Position numbers and translations under genes: made by a program
Notes under the pieces: generated by a model
Databases searched by the model: none
What the model saw: the letters and a program-made list of their open reading frames with translations, nothing else
Told to the model about the DNA's origin: nothing
Source: Spodoptera frugiperda
Lineage: Eukaryota; Arthropoda; Insecta; Lepidoptera; Noctuidae
Direction of reading: 5' to 3'
DNA: 64,000 bases
Assembly: GCF_023101765.2 (NCBI RefSeq)
Contig: NC_064230.1
Location: 7,750,001-7,814,000 of the forward strand
Shown: in pieces, positions 46,701-58,452 of the stretch
Layout: each line of letters begins with the position of its first letter
Position numbering within the stretch: position 1 is the stretch's first letter

Positions 46701-49700
46701 AGTCAAAATTATTTATTTCAAATAGACCGGGTAGGCACTTTTGAACGTCAAAGCAATTATAATAATATTAATAGGTTACTCTTTTCCAATCAGGTTCACA
46801 ATACAATTCTGGGTTACATTGTTTCGATTGCTTCAACTAGGTGAGAACAATGTAAAACTAATATTTAGACAAAGTGATAGAAAAAGAAGTTAAGTGTTCA
46901 ACTCACCCAGTATGCGAGACGTATCCACACTTGTTACATTTATATATCCGGACGTGTGCATTGTTGGCATGCGTGCGCAAGAGTTGCACGGACCGGTAGC
47001 GCATCTGGCAGATGTCGCATATGTGGGGACCGCTGCGCTGGAGTGGGGGACGGTCAAAGTCAAAGTCAAAGTCATTTATTTATTGAACAAAGTACTTAGA
47101 ACAGGGGCGAAGCTACCGCCATATCTACGGTATCAATTATATGAGGATCCGGTGCACGGGGAAACGCAACGTGCGTAGAAAAAAAAATTAAAATTCCCAG
47201 TCTAATTTTTTTTTTTAAAAGCTGCCTTCACATGTTATTGTGCAAACCTCAATTTTTTTAAGTCGGTTAATATATGTAGTTAAAACCGTCATTTAAGTTT
47301 TAACTTTTTAATTCAAACATCGCGCACAAATATAGATAATTGCATACATAACAAACTGAGAACCTTCTTTTTTTTGAAGTCGGTCAAAAATGTATAGAAA
47401 TAAAACATACCACATCATGCTTCATCTTATGGTTCCCATAAGCCCTGATATCGACGAATCCTTTGAAACAGTAGTTGCATTTGTATGGAGAATTCACATA
47501 GTTCGTAGACTTGGAGCGAGCTTGTAGGTTCTGTATTTGTTCCTCTTTAGACAGTATTATTTCACTGCAGTCCGGTTTGCGAACTGAAATAAAGTCATCA
47601 TCATCATATTTTTTTATTTTTTTCGTACGTTTTACCATTCTACGACCAGACGGCATGGCGCCACCCGTATATAGCTGGGTAGGTACTTCGAGTTTATTTT
47701 ATGCGAACCGCTTAGGAATGGTATTCCTTGTCGGAATCTGTATTTCTCACATCTCTCTTTAAGTGTTGGAAAGCCATGCTTCGGCACTACTGGGTCGGCT
47801 CGACCGGAGTGATACCACGGCCGAGCAGAAAACCGACGTGAGACAACGCTTGCGTTGTGTGAGCGAGGTTATCGGAGGCCTAATTCCCCCTTTCCCAATC
47901 CTTGATTCCCGAATAACAACCATTAAATTCCTAACCCCCAAAAAGCCGGCAACGCACTTGTAACGCCGCTGGTGTTTCAAGTGCCCATGGGCGGCGGCGA
48001 TTACTTACCATCAGGCCCGTTCCATCTGCATTTTTTGGCTTTTTGGCAAACTAGCTTTTACAAGCGGCTTCGCCCGCGTTCACTTGGGATAAAAAGTATC
48101 CTATCACCCAAGTCAGCTCATACCCTGTCTGTATACTAAATGTCATTAAAAGCCGTTCAGTAGTTTCAGCGTGATTGACGGACAAACATCCAAATATCAT
48201 CACCAATTAACCCAGGCAAAACTGCGGACGTAAGCTAATATTAGAAAATATAGCATAACATTTCCTTACCTCTCTTCTTAATTCTCTTCTTGGGTAAGAT
48301 ATCTTTATCTTCTTCCGATTCTGTCTTAAACTTCATTAAAGGTAAATCATCTTCTGAATCCGAATGCTGGGGACACTCTTCTGATAACGAGAAGGTGTTG
48401 TCTATGTCTTGAGATACTTCTGTAAATGTAATAATGTAATTTAGTTAGAATTATTTTTAATAGTGTCTGTTGTATGAGTTTCAAGCTACACGGGGCCCCT
48501 AATTATGAAGTCATGGCAAACGAGTAGATAAACCATCTGATGGTAAGCAATCGGCATCGCCCATCCATGAATACAATATCAGAGGAGTAGCTAATGCGTT
48601 GCTGTACCGGCTCGACCGGAGTGATACCACGGCCACAGAAAACCGATGTGAAACAACGCTTGCGTTGTGTGAGTGGGGTTACCTGAGGCCCAATTCCCCG
48701 CATCCCCAGATTAATTCCCCAACAACCCTTAAAAATAACAATGCCTGATCCGCAGTTGCGGACCACCTAGCGGGTTTACTCCGGCTCGAAAAGCAGCAGT
48801 AGGAATGGGGTGGTTTTTAGTCAGCAAGAATCTGACACTCCCTCTCGCTCGCTCAAGGTGGGAGAAGACATTGGATTGGAGAAGACATTACAATAAGTAA
48901 ATGATCAAATAATGTATCAGAGACATTGTAAAAAATATTTTTAAAAAGAATAACGATGAAATTTCTTACTCGTTCTTCTCCATTCGAAGCTACATTTTGG
49001 AACGCACCTAGCTTCACTAAGTCTGTCCGACTTACAGACAATTCAATTTGACGTTTTAAAAGTGCCTAATTTAGGATTAATCGAAATAAATGCTTTGACT
49101 TTGACTCGAAAAGTAGGAGTAGGAACAGGGTGGTGTTCAGTCAGTAAGAGTCTAACACTTCCTCTTACTTGCCCAAGGCGGGAGAAGACATTGGATGGTT
49201 AACCCTTTAAAAAAATTAACTTACCATCACCATGACACTCCTGCTTCATGCCCAGATCAGCTCTGACGGTCTCATCTTCCTGCTTGATATCTCCGGTGTC
49301 CAAGTCAGTAGTGTCTATGTGTTGAATAGCAGTTCTAATGTAACCACCATAGGGTAAGCCAATAATTTTTGGCGGTTTTTGCTGAAACAATATATTTTTA
49401 TTGAATAATAGGGTAGATGATTAGATGATTAATTTTGATTTTAATGTCCGTCTTGTTAATTTTAAGATGTTAGACACGTATTTCTTATGAAAACAAAGGT
49501 TTTGATGTGATTGAGTAACAAACCAACTGTTTTTTTATACCATGATGGTGGCAAGAAAGCACACGGCTCACATGATGGTAAATGGTTATCGTGGCATATG
49601 ACGCTTGCAAACTTGATTCAAAAACGTTTACATACATTTATAATGATAGTAAGAAGCAGCTAATCACAAATTCCCTATCTCACTCACTTCATAATCTCCG

Positions 49701-50305
49701 TTTAGCATCTGATGGAAGACCTCCTCGGCTTCCCTGCACTTCCTCATGAAGTAGCAGCATTTCTTCAGGTTGGCGTAGCAGAAGAAACATGCCAACATCG
49801 GTCTGCTGTCTTCAGTTACAAACTGAAATATTTTAATTTACTCTTATTTATTGTATATGTAAAGATTTTAATGAGTGCGGCATGACAAAGGACTGGTATT
49901 TCTCATGTTCCCTGAATAACACAACATTTTGCAAAAGAAGAATAGTTATTAATATACATGAGTATACCGTGATTTTTAAGATTTGGACAAAAGAAATTCA
50001 CAAAATTAGAGATTTAATTCAATTTTGTGGATAATTTTTTTATGCTCAAGGAACAAGGATATAAGTGGTTGTTATAGTATTTTGGAGGAAGTAGATAACT
50101 AAGTTTTACTTGCTAAAAAGCAGGCATACATTGTCTAGTATTGTTTAGTATAAAATAATGTGTTGGCAAAATATTACAGATACATAATTTTACTTACTGG
50201 AGTATTAGTCAGTCTTTCATATAGTTCCTGCAGCTGTTTATCGGCTACTAAATACATGCGTACATTATCTATTAAACAAATTCTACAGAGCGATAGTTTC
50301 TCCAT
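40716..50305 (-). CDS. ZAD-C2H2 zinc-finger protein, 13 exons
   Basis: Minus-strand exons 50305-50198, 49822-49688, 49381-49225, 48419-48270, 47583-47411, 47037-46907, 46174-46100, 45183-45048, 44048-43912, 43211-43073, 42675-42562, 41861-41664 and 40949-40716 join in phase to 628 residues. Exons 1-2 encode a ZAD: LCRICL with CFFCYANLKKCCYF. An acidic/basic linker follows (EDKDILPKKRIKKR, a likely nuclear signal). C2H2 fingers follow: YKCNYCFKGF, HICDICQMRY, YKCNKCGYVS, YECQLCSHTF, HVCNICGDSF, FCKECNIQFY, NCSICQWKY, FRCQQCGSNF, VCEVCGKKCT, YSCSSCSKHF, YVCAVCGKRF, YTCQYCSRTF. Only the last have classic HTGEKPY linkers. ZAD-C2H2 proteins are an insect-expanded family of dimerising nuclear factors; I cannot name this orthologue. 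Confidence 0.93.
42686..42815. mobile_element. MITE A, 5' part, abutting exon 11 of the ZAD gene
   Basis: Starts AGGTGACTGGTAATTAGTGA about ten bases from the exon 11 boundary (42675). Read on the minus strand, its terminal CTAATTACCAGTCACCTT fills the place of branch site and pyrimidine tract. Confidence 0.8.
43639..43886. mobile_element. Palindromic foldback B, rearranged with an extra arm
   Basis: 43639-43825 is an internally deleted copy (the centre is missing). It is followed directly by a second right arm at 43827-43886 (GAGTTCCTCGTCAAACAGTC to AACATAATAATTAATTTA). It ends about 25 bases from the donor of exon 9 of the ZAD gene. Confidence 0.75.
44825..45031 (+). pseudogene. LINE ORF2 C-terminal fragment, second copy
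   Basis: Nearly the same bases as 966-1185 (GGAACAATCTGCCGGCTTCT, then CCCGGGTCTTTTCAAGGTCA), in reverse sense to the host gene. It ends about 15 bases from the donor of exon 8 of the ZAD gene. Confidence 0.75.
45532..45617. mobile_element. MITE A, 5' terminal fragment
   Basis: AAGGGTGACTGGTAATTAGT through CAAACAACTTTCCTAAAGAA, then unrelated sequence. Confidence 0.75.
46390..46525 (+). mobile_element. LINE 3' stub with TATG-type tail
   Basis: Same element as the insertion at 14162-14361 (GCATGCATGAAAAGGCTGAT, CATTGTCTCTGCCTACCCCC). In an intron of the ZAD gene. Confidence 0.7.
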
Positions 50306-52439
50306 TTTTATAAATATAAAATTACAATTATATTATTATGTTTGTAATAAAATACACTGTTCTGTTACAAAGTAAAGTTTTATTGCACTTATTTATACAC
50401 CTATATATTCTTTAATGATATATCTATTAGGTTTTTGTTAAAAAAATAATTTATTTATTTATATTTTGATTTAAAATTAAAATGTTTGGGAGAAAATTGA
50501 TGTGACTGTGTTCTTGATTTTTCTTTCGAGTATTGTTTATTTTTAGGGTTCGGTACTTGTTATAGCGTTTATTTATTCACTGTTTATACAATATTTTTAT
50601 TTTTTAGCTGTTTTTCGGTATTTATTCGTATTTACAATCAATCCTAGTAAACGATAACCCAAACAATTTTGGCATTTCGTACAGTTGCGTTCGTGTTTTA
50701 CAATTAAGGAACAACATAATAATTATTTTATTTTTACTTTATTACCTAATCGATTTACTTATTTCTATATTGATTTTATTTGTAAAGTCAACAAAAATAT
50801 AAAATGTTCTACAAAAGATTATTTTTGATGATTACTGCCGTTGGGACATTCTGGAAATTTTGACTCGATATGAACACAGTCATTTCACCGGCGTCGATCC
50901 GATCCGCTGTCAAATGTCAGTGTCAATGCCATTGTGCATAACTACGAAAACAAAAGTCGCATTTTTCTTATCATTGTTTTTGATCAGAAATTTTAACTAT
51001 TTTGAACAATAAATAAATTCTGGAACATGACGAATGTAAACAAAAATACAATATAAAGATGTATTTAAATAACAAGATACTTGGAGGCTGAAGAAAATAG
51101 CAAAAACATTAAAATAATATTTTCGAAATCGTTACGAATTATGTCAACATCATCTTTCAATTCGAGTTTTCATAGTACTATGGCATCAACAAAATTAATA
51201 ATTGCATTTCGCAAGGAGTTTGATTATTTACGAAATAACAAAAGACCAGACAATCTGTCAGTGGTATTGTTAAAATAATGTGTTATGAAACGAAAGAAAT
51301 AATAATATCGTGATGGTGAAAGTCACAAAAATGGATTTAATCGTGAGTTTTATTTTCATTTATTTTTGTGCTAAAAATTCTTTAATAATTCGTTTTCGAT
51401 CTAGTATAAAGTTATTTCGACACCACAATTACATCTAGTTGGTCGTGGCAAGATGTTTTATAGTAAAACAGGTACTAACTAAAGAAATATTATAGTATTT
51501 AGACACCTTGTTTAAACCATGAAGTATAAGCATAAAATTTACAACTTACTAAGTTTCTTTACTCCTTATAGTATTTTTTACTGTGGAAAAGTATTATATG
51601 TAAGAATCCAGGTCATGATCTTGCTTTGTGTTAAATTGTATGTAATATGATTGAGTAGTTTCACTTAAAATTAAAATATGAACTATTAAAACATAGATTG
51701 TAGGGGAAACCTTGTTCATTTGGTTTTCTAAGTCACTATAATATAGTTATTTACTTGCTAATAAATCAGCTTAACAGCAACAGTCCCCTGCTGAACTATG
51801 CGCCTCTGCTACTTAAGAGTGTTTTACAATCTCAGTCTAGTTGTAAAAACATTGTTTCAATCTTATTGCTCAGCAGTTTTTCTTACAAACTTGACAATGA
51901 GGCAGTCTCACCCAGTACACCCATTATTTCACAATTTTTTTATGGTATTAGCTGGTGAACGAACATTGACACCCGAAACACCAGAAATGTTACAAGTGCA
52001 TTGCTGGCTTTTAGGGGGTTTGGAAATTAAAGATTGTTGGGGAATCGGGGATTGAGAACGGGGAGAAATTAGGCCTCCAGTAACCTCACACATACAACGA
52101 AACACAAAAAGATTGTTGGGGAATCGGGGATTGGGAAGGGGAGTAATCGGGCCTCCGGTAACTTCACTCATGCAACGAAACAAAATGCTAGTGTTGTTTC
52201 ATGTCGGTTTTCTGTGAGGCTGTGGTATCACTCCGGTCGAACCGGCCCAGCAGTGCCGAAGCATGGCTCTCACACACTTGCGTTTTTTTTAACTATGAAT
52301 GTATGCACTAAATCACAATACTCATTTTTCTTTTCAGAATGCGTTGTTAACATGTTAACAAACAGCTTTTAATTTAAAACGTCTCTCATTTCAGATCTAA
52401 AACATCAAAATAAACGCAACAGAAAAGAAGAATCTCAAA
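50306..52439. promoter_or_regulatory. Divergent region between the ZAD gene and the poly-C2H2 gene
   Basis: Contains both promoters. AT-rich to about 51900. An R5 double copy fills 51945-52280. The acceptor at 52395 (CTCTCATTTCAG) is followed at once by an in-frame TAA, so the poly-C2H2 gene has a non-coding first exon upstream, perhaps near 51300; its exact position is not determined. Confidence 0.55.
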
Positions 52440-54773
52440 ATGTACGCCAACACTTTAGACTTCGTATGCGATTACTGTTCGCGGACTTTTACAAGGAAAT
52501 ATAATCTCCAGACTCACATAGAAAACTGCCATATCAACTCGTCATGTCGATGTGATATTTGCGGGCAAAACTTCGGCAGTTTGGCCGGCGTACAACAGCA
52601 TATGTCGAGAGGACATAATAACTATAACCAACCATTCCCAGAATGCGAATTATGCGGTCGAATCTTCACCAGAAAACAGAATATAGTATCACATATGATC
52701 ACCGTGCATTTACAAGGCTTGGGCTTTGAAATTCGATGCAGATTGTGCGAAAAAACTTTTACAACTGAACGCAATTTGAAACGGCATATGAATCAGCTTC
52801 ATAACCCAGACGTTGAGTATCCTACGTGCAATGATTGCAATAAAATCTTTAAAGGAAAACAGTCTTTAATAGCTCATATACAATCCGTACACAATTCTGT
52901 TGAACGAGACCTTGTAAAGTGCCATTTGTGCGAAAAAGTGTATACGAATAATAGAAATTTGAAACGACATATAGAAATGTTTCATGGAGAAAAGGGGGAG
53001 TTTAAATGCGATATATGCCCGAAAGTTTACACGTCGAATCAGAGTTTGCGTCGGCATGCAAGAACGAGACATAGTTCGGATAATCAGGAGCATTTAACGT
53101 GCAATTTTTGTTGCAAAGTTATTGTAGGAAGAGATAATTATGACTCCCATGTACAATACCACCATCAGACTTCTGAAATTGAGTCTCGGAATGCGGAGTA
53201 TCAATGCGAATCGTGCGATAAATCATTCGATGATGAGCCTTCGTTGCGACGGCACGTAAAAATAGAACATTCATTTAAATCCTTTTACAAATACTGCAAA
53301 AAGTCCTTGTTGAAACAATACGGAATGGATTCGAATAACATATATGCTTGTGAGTTCTGCGAGAATTCGTTTTTGACTGTATACGAGCTGAAAAACCATA
53401 TGAGAGTCAACCACGACACTGAATACTCTCTATCAACTTGCAACGTGTGTTTTAATAAGTTTTTCAGTAAAGAGACAATGACTGCTCATAAAACTGTCTG
53501 TCTACCGCCTCCGAACGTAAACTCCTGCGCACATTGCGATAAATTATTCACAGATATATCAAGCTTAGAGTTTCATACGAGAATTTTCCATCCACAAGCC
53601 CAAATCGCAGATTCGAATATATCTTCGACAAATATCGACGAAGATTCGGTATCTTTTAAGTGTAAGCACTGTGATAGGATCTACTACAGTGATCGGTCAT
53701 TGAAACATCATATAAAGTTAAAACACACAACAGATGAAGAGGTAGAATGCGAGCTTTGCGGTAAAATCTGCAGCAACAAATACTATTTGGCATCTCACAT
53801 CAAAATCGTCCACAATAATGACTCTTGGTCCCGGTGTGAATACTGTGATAAACAATTCAAGTCTAAAAGAAATATTCGAAGGCATGTTGAGTATACGCAT
53901 TTGGGAATGCAAAGGCATAAGTGTATTGAATGTGAAACGCTTTTTAAAGAGAAAAGGAGTTTAAGAAAGCATGTTCGGACTAAGCATCCGAACTCAACAG
54001 CGTTCCCACAGTGTCATATATGCCAGAAACGCTTCGAATCTGCGAAGTCTTGCAAGATACATCTAAAACTGTTACACTCTTTCAACATGAATACGTTTCC
54101 ATGTCATCTATGCTCAGTTTCGTTCAGCAGTAATGAAGCTTTGACTATACATTTGCAAACGAAGCATTTGGCTGAAGATCAAATTTATAAGTGTGAAGAG
54201 TGTAATTTAGTTTTTAAAGGGCAAGAGAAGTTTGATGCCCATAATGATGAATATCACGTCAATTTGGTGCCAAATATAAAGCAGAAGGTTTTACCGAGAT
54301 GCATTTTATGTATGAAAGACTTTAGTACGCGGAAAACTTTGAAGAGACATATAAAAAAGTTTCATACAGATTTTGATGTGGACGAACTCGCAACCTTTGG
54401 ATCGCGACGGAGAAGTTTTGCTGTGGACTGCGAAAATTGCATAAAACATTTCAACGACGAATTCTACATTGATATTCATAATAAACTAAAACACTTAAGA
54501 GATTCGGTTATTTTCAAATGCGAATACTGTTTGCAGTCGTACAATTCACTAGAATTTGCTATACAGAGGTATAAAGTGATAAATTCGGATCTGTCTAAGA
54601 GTAAAATGATTTTGAGTGAGTTATGTACGGCAGAAATGAGCGAGGAAGAGAATGATGTGTCCAATTTTGGCGCCTTCCATGATATGTTACCGGAGAGTAC
54701 GACTTTGGATGTGAAAATGGAGCTGCATGATCTTATTGAAACTCAGGTTAAAGTGGAACCTCCTTCTCCGTAG
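52440..54773 (+). CDS. Poly-C2H2 zinc-finger protein, about 21 fingers in one coding exon
   Basis: 777 residues, starting MYANTLDFVCDYCSRTF at the first ATG after an in-frame stop. Nearly the whole protein is C2H2 fingers at a spacing of about 30-35 residues: 20 with full C2H2 ligands (for example IRCRLCEKTFTTERNLKRH, FKCDICPKVYTSNQSLRRH, SRCEYCDKQFKSKRNIRRH), one of C2HC type (STCNVCFNKFF) and one degenerate last finger (FKCEYCLQSYN) that lacks its histidines. Linkers are irregular and none is TGEKP, so it is not of the KRAB/Kruppel array type. The C-terminus is acidic with a VKVEPPSP end; VKVE fits a SUMO-attachment motif. No ZAD. Likely nuclear, binding nucleic acid; orthologue not recognised. 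Confidence 0.95.
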   Translation: MYANTLDFVCDYCSRTFTRKYNLQTHIENCHINSSCRCDICGQNFGSLAGVQQHMSRGHNNYNQPFPECELCGRIFTRKQNIVSHMITVHLQGLGFEIRCRLCEKTFTTERNLKRHMNQLHNPDVEYPTCNDCNKIFKGKQSLIAHIQSVHNSVERDLVKCHLCEKVYTNNRNLKRHIEMFHGEKGEFKCDICPKVYTSNQSLRRHARTRHSSDNQEHLTCNFCCKVIVGRDNYDSHVQYHHQTSEIESRNAEYQCESCDKSFDDEPSLRRHVKIEHSFKSFYKYCKKSLLKQYGMDSNNIYACEFCENSFLTVYELKNHMRVNHDTEYSLSTCNVCFNKFFSKETMTAHKTVCLPPPNVNSCAHCDKLFTDISSLEFHTRIFHPQAQIADSNISSTNIDEDSVSFKCKHCDRIYYSDRSLKHHIKLKHTTDEEVECELCGKICSNKYYLASHIKIVHNNDSWSRCEYCDKQFKSKRNIRRHVEYTHLGMQRHKCIECETLFKEKRSLRKHVRTKHPNSTAFPQCHICQKRFESAKSCKIHLKLLHSFNMNTFPCHLCSVSFSSNEALTIHLQTKHLAEDQIYKCEECNLVFKGQEKFDAHNDEYHVNLVPNIKQKVLPRCILCMKDFSTRKTLKRHIKKFHTDFDVDELATFGSRRRSFAVDCENCIKHFNDEFYIDIHNKLKHLRDSVIFKCEYCLQSYNSLEFAIQRYKVINSDLSKSKMILSELCTAEMSEEENDVSNFGAFHDMLPESTTLDVKMELHDLIETQVKVEPPSP

Positions 54774-56225
54774 ATACCACATCTGTAATGCCTCTGGTGA
54801 TGTGGGTATTAATGGGTGGAGATAATTACTTCCTATTAGGCGATTCGTCTGCTTTTTTGGTCATAAACTCATACAAAATTTTGCCTTTATTAGGATACGG
54901 GTCGTCGAATAAACCAACCAATCAGAGCACCGATCGCGCTCTCGTTTCGATTACTTTAAACATAAAGCAAACTCGTACTAAGGGTACAAACCTTTTGACA
55001 CAAAAGTGAAACACCAGAGGCGTTACAAGTGCGTTGCCAGCCTTTTAGGGTTAGGATTTTAAGGGTTCTTGGGGAATTGTGGATTGGGATGGGGGTGATC
55101 GGGCCTCCGGTAACCTCACTCACACAACGCAAGCGTAATTTAACGTCGGTTAACTGTGAGGCCGTGGTATCACTCCGGTCGAACCGGCCCAGTATTGCCG
55201 AAGCATGGCGAGCCCACCCTTAAAAGATTCACGTTTATCAGAGAGCACAAATGGTTGAATTGATAAAAATGCATGACAGATAATATGCTAAGTTATTTTA
55301 CTAGATTCTGATATCCTAAAAACTATTAGGTATTTAAAATTATATTATTTTGTACTATGTATAAAGTCGCAGGTTCGATTTCTATGTTGTATAGTATTTT
55401 TATAATTAATATTCGACGACGACCATCCAGACGGATGGTCGTAATGCAAGTATCTATTGGGTTTGATTTCTGTTTCTGTCATAGTGTTAAAAGGTCGTAT
55501 ACTATTTTATAGGACTTGATAATATGTTACATATTAGTAATTACAAACGGTTAAAAAAATATTTTGTATACAGATAAGAAAACAAAAGATAGTTTCAATA
55601 CAGAGACAGTAGCTATTGTTATACTAAATTGTACGCTTTGTAAAGAACAGTGGCGTAGCGTGATTTGGCGGTGTCCCGTATAAAAAATTGTTTGGGGGCC
55701 AATTAGTTATACCTTTTTTTTTTTGAGGGGGGAAATTATCCAATGACTTTCCGGAACAGCGAGCCCGTATTTGGGGGAATTATGATGACGTTATTTTTCC
55801 TAAAATTGCTGCCAACTTTTCAACGCATGCTTTACGTTAAAGAGGAATTGATTATTTGGACTTTTATAATTTCTGAAATGTAATAAAAAATTGGGAAGGT
55901 TTTTATTTTTTGCTTTAGCACGTTGGGGGTCCGGTAGATACAGCGCTAGCTACGCCTCAGGTAACGAAGCCATATCTTTTGTAACTCAATCGGATCTACA
56001 CAACCAATGGTTACTGTCTCTGCACTGAATATATCTTTATTTTCTTACCAACTAAATAACTAAATTGACTATACTCTGCTTATCCCCTCTAGGGATTAAA
56101 TGCATATTTTGTTGTTTTTAAGTTTTGACTGAAATATCATAAATAAGATACTCAATGTTAAGGTTAAGTTTATTTTAATATATTGTACCTACCTATATGT
56201 ATTACTAGGTTCTACCAGTGGCACA

Positions 56226-56296
56226 TCACTGATCAGTGCAAGAGGGACGGAGCTATGTAGGTTGTATAGCTCCCTCCCTCTTGCACTGATCAGTGA
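56226..56296. repeat. Short perfect-looking hairpin, shared with 63323-63408
   Basis: Arms around GATCAGTGCAAGAGGGACGG and CCCTCCCTCTTGCACTGATC, with a loop of about nine bases (GTAGGTTGT). The second copy at 63323-63408 has the same loop (GTAGGTTGA), slightly changed arms and inverted flanks. Confidence 0.8.
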
Positions 56297-56692
56297 TCGA
56301 CCATTCTGACACAATTGTAATAGCAGACTAAGGCCCCAGGTCGTACCCTGTCTGTATATAAAATTTTATCAAAATCTGTTCAGTAGTTTCAGCGAGATTG
56401 ATGGACAAAGAAACTTTTTTTGTACACTCATTAGTTTTATTTTTATCACAATAACAAAGTAACAAAATTTCGCGCGCGCTATTTCGCATAATCGGAGGCG
56501 GAGGACAAGTAGTTACTACTAGGTAGGTATTTTGGAACTATACGCGTGCACGCTAATGAAATTTTGTTGTTTTGTTATTGTGATAAAAATAAAACTAATG
56601 AGTATACAAACAAAGTTTCTTTGGGAAAGTTGTTTGTAATCATGAGTACAATCACATGTTTAAATATCGTTCACTAATTACCAGTCACCCTA

Positions 56693-57104
56693 TACAATGT
56701 GATAGGGGCGAGACTTCTAACCCGTTAAGGCTGAGTTCTACACCTAATTTTATCGACGAAAGTCGGGGGTCGAAGTGGTCGAATCCCCTCCCCCTAAAAG
56801 TTATGGCTATTTTAATATTTTTTTTACTTTTTTTGATATCAATAGTTGTATGCGTCGTAGAAACAAAAAAAAACGACAAACGGTAGCTAATAACCTTGGC
56901 TAACTAATTCATTACTTTTTTCATATGTTTGATAATGTTTTGGTGAGAAAAAAAATCATTTGTGAATTATTTTTACCGAAAAAATCACTATTTTTCAATA
57001 TTTTCAATTAAGGGTTCAACCCCCCATATTATTTTTTTTGTCCATAAAATTAGATGTAGTACTCAGCCTTAACGGGTTAGAAGTCCCACGCCTATCACAT
57101 TGTA
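56693..57104. mobile_element. Inverted-repeat element with TACAATGTGATAGG ends
   Basis: TACAATGTGATAGGGGCGAG at the left and GCCTATCACATTGTA at the right are inverted repeats that extend over TTCTAACCCGTTAAGGCTGAG. TA is duplicated at 56691-56692 and 57105-57106. The left TA is also the terminal target of the neighbouring MITE A. Confidence 0.85.
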
Positions 57105-58452
57105 TATACACCAATAAAGGTTTTTACCGTAAGCAGTAGGTATATAAAAAATAAAATTCACAGTATTATAATTATTCTAAAATCTATCTTATTTGTCTGT
57201 ACAAAGAGTCGAAATTTATGTGTATATGGGAACATAGAAGAATTATGGAATATATTTTGTATACAGATCTATTTTTAAGTTAAAATGTGTGATGTTTATG
57301 TTAAAATTTTTAATATTGACTGAACGTAGAGTTAATGATAATTAATTTTGAACTTTAGTTCTGTAGGCGTAAAGTCCTTTTTCCTTTGACACGAAAAATA
57401 TAATAAAATTTTGTCATTGAAAAATATATGTTAAGTAAATGTAATAAAGACGTTTTTTATTTAATTTCTTTGACATGTAAAGAGTGAAGAGAAGATCTGT
57501 ATTATCATAATATTTTATGTTTTACAATGAAATGTTTATAAGTTACATAATAAAATATAATAATTAGAAGTATTACAAGCAATATCTATAAATGTGGTTT
57601 TATTTTCTTAATTTAAAATCAACTGCCTCGATGGTCTAGTAGTCGCAAGCGCACCTGACCAACTCTCTCAGTCAGGTGCGATTCACAAGTTAGTTAAAAT
57701 CATGCATCTTTTTTTTTTGAGGGGGAAATCCTCCAATATCTTCTCCTGCATTGGGTGAGGCAAAAACGGGTGTCGGACTAAAAACCACCCCTTTGCCTCT
57801 CCTGCTTTGAGCCGGAGCCCCGATATCCTTTTACGTTGTCCGTAACATCAGCCCTACTGGGCCCCATCTGTGGTGGTCTGGCTTGTGATAACACCCTAAG
57901 GGACTAGTAACAAAATTGAAGAGGCGCTACATTTTATATGTATGTGCACTGCAACTTGTCTGTTTATGGAACGGAAGGCGTTGGCACAAGGGTTTGGAAA
58001 TTGGTTACTGCGCTATGTGAAACAGGTTCGATCGTATAGCAAACTCGTACGAGAGTAGGTACTGTACAGCACAGTACTCTCGTACGAGTTTGTTTTACGT
58101 TTAAAGTAATCGAAACGAGAGCGCGTTCGGCGCTCTAATTAGCTAGCAATCAGGAATTAACCAACAAATCAGGGGCTTTAATATGAGTCTGTGTCTTTAA
58201 ACGAGCGCTTTCGGCGCTGTAATTGGCCGGCTCCGAAGAACCAACTAATCAAAGCGCTGAACTCGCTCTCGTTTCGATCTCATTAAGCGTAAACTCGTAC
58301 TAAGGCCCCAGAATACCGAATGCGTCCTTGTTTTGATCTCGTTAAACGTAAAGGAAACACGTACTAAGCCCTGTGTACTATTCGACTGAGGGATAGCAAA
58401 AAATAAAACTAAAAAAGAAATAAAACAACAAAATACAATGTCAAACTTATAT

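Larger units (their letters stand above)
54774..58452. other. Convergent intergenic region, poly-C2H2 gene to POLR1E
   Basis: Repeat-filled: repeat fragments (54780-55000), R5 (55005-55225), an AT-rich part (55230-56200), a hairpin (56226-56296), a MITE A fragment (56405-56691) with a second inverted-repeat element directly adjoining (56693-57104), AT-rich 57110-57620 (AATAAA-like signals at 57410 and 57447), an S2/R6 mosaic (57625-57900) and a palindromic repeat cluster (58030-58370). No gene. Confidence 0.55.
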
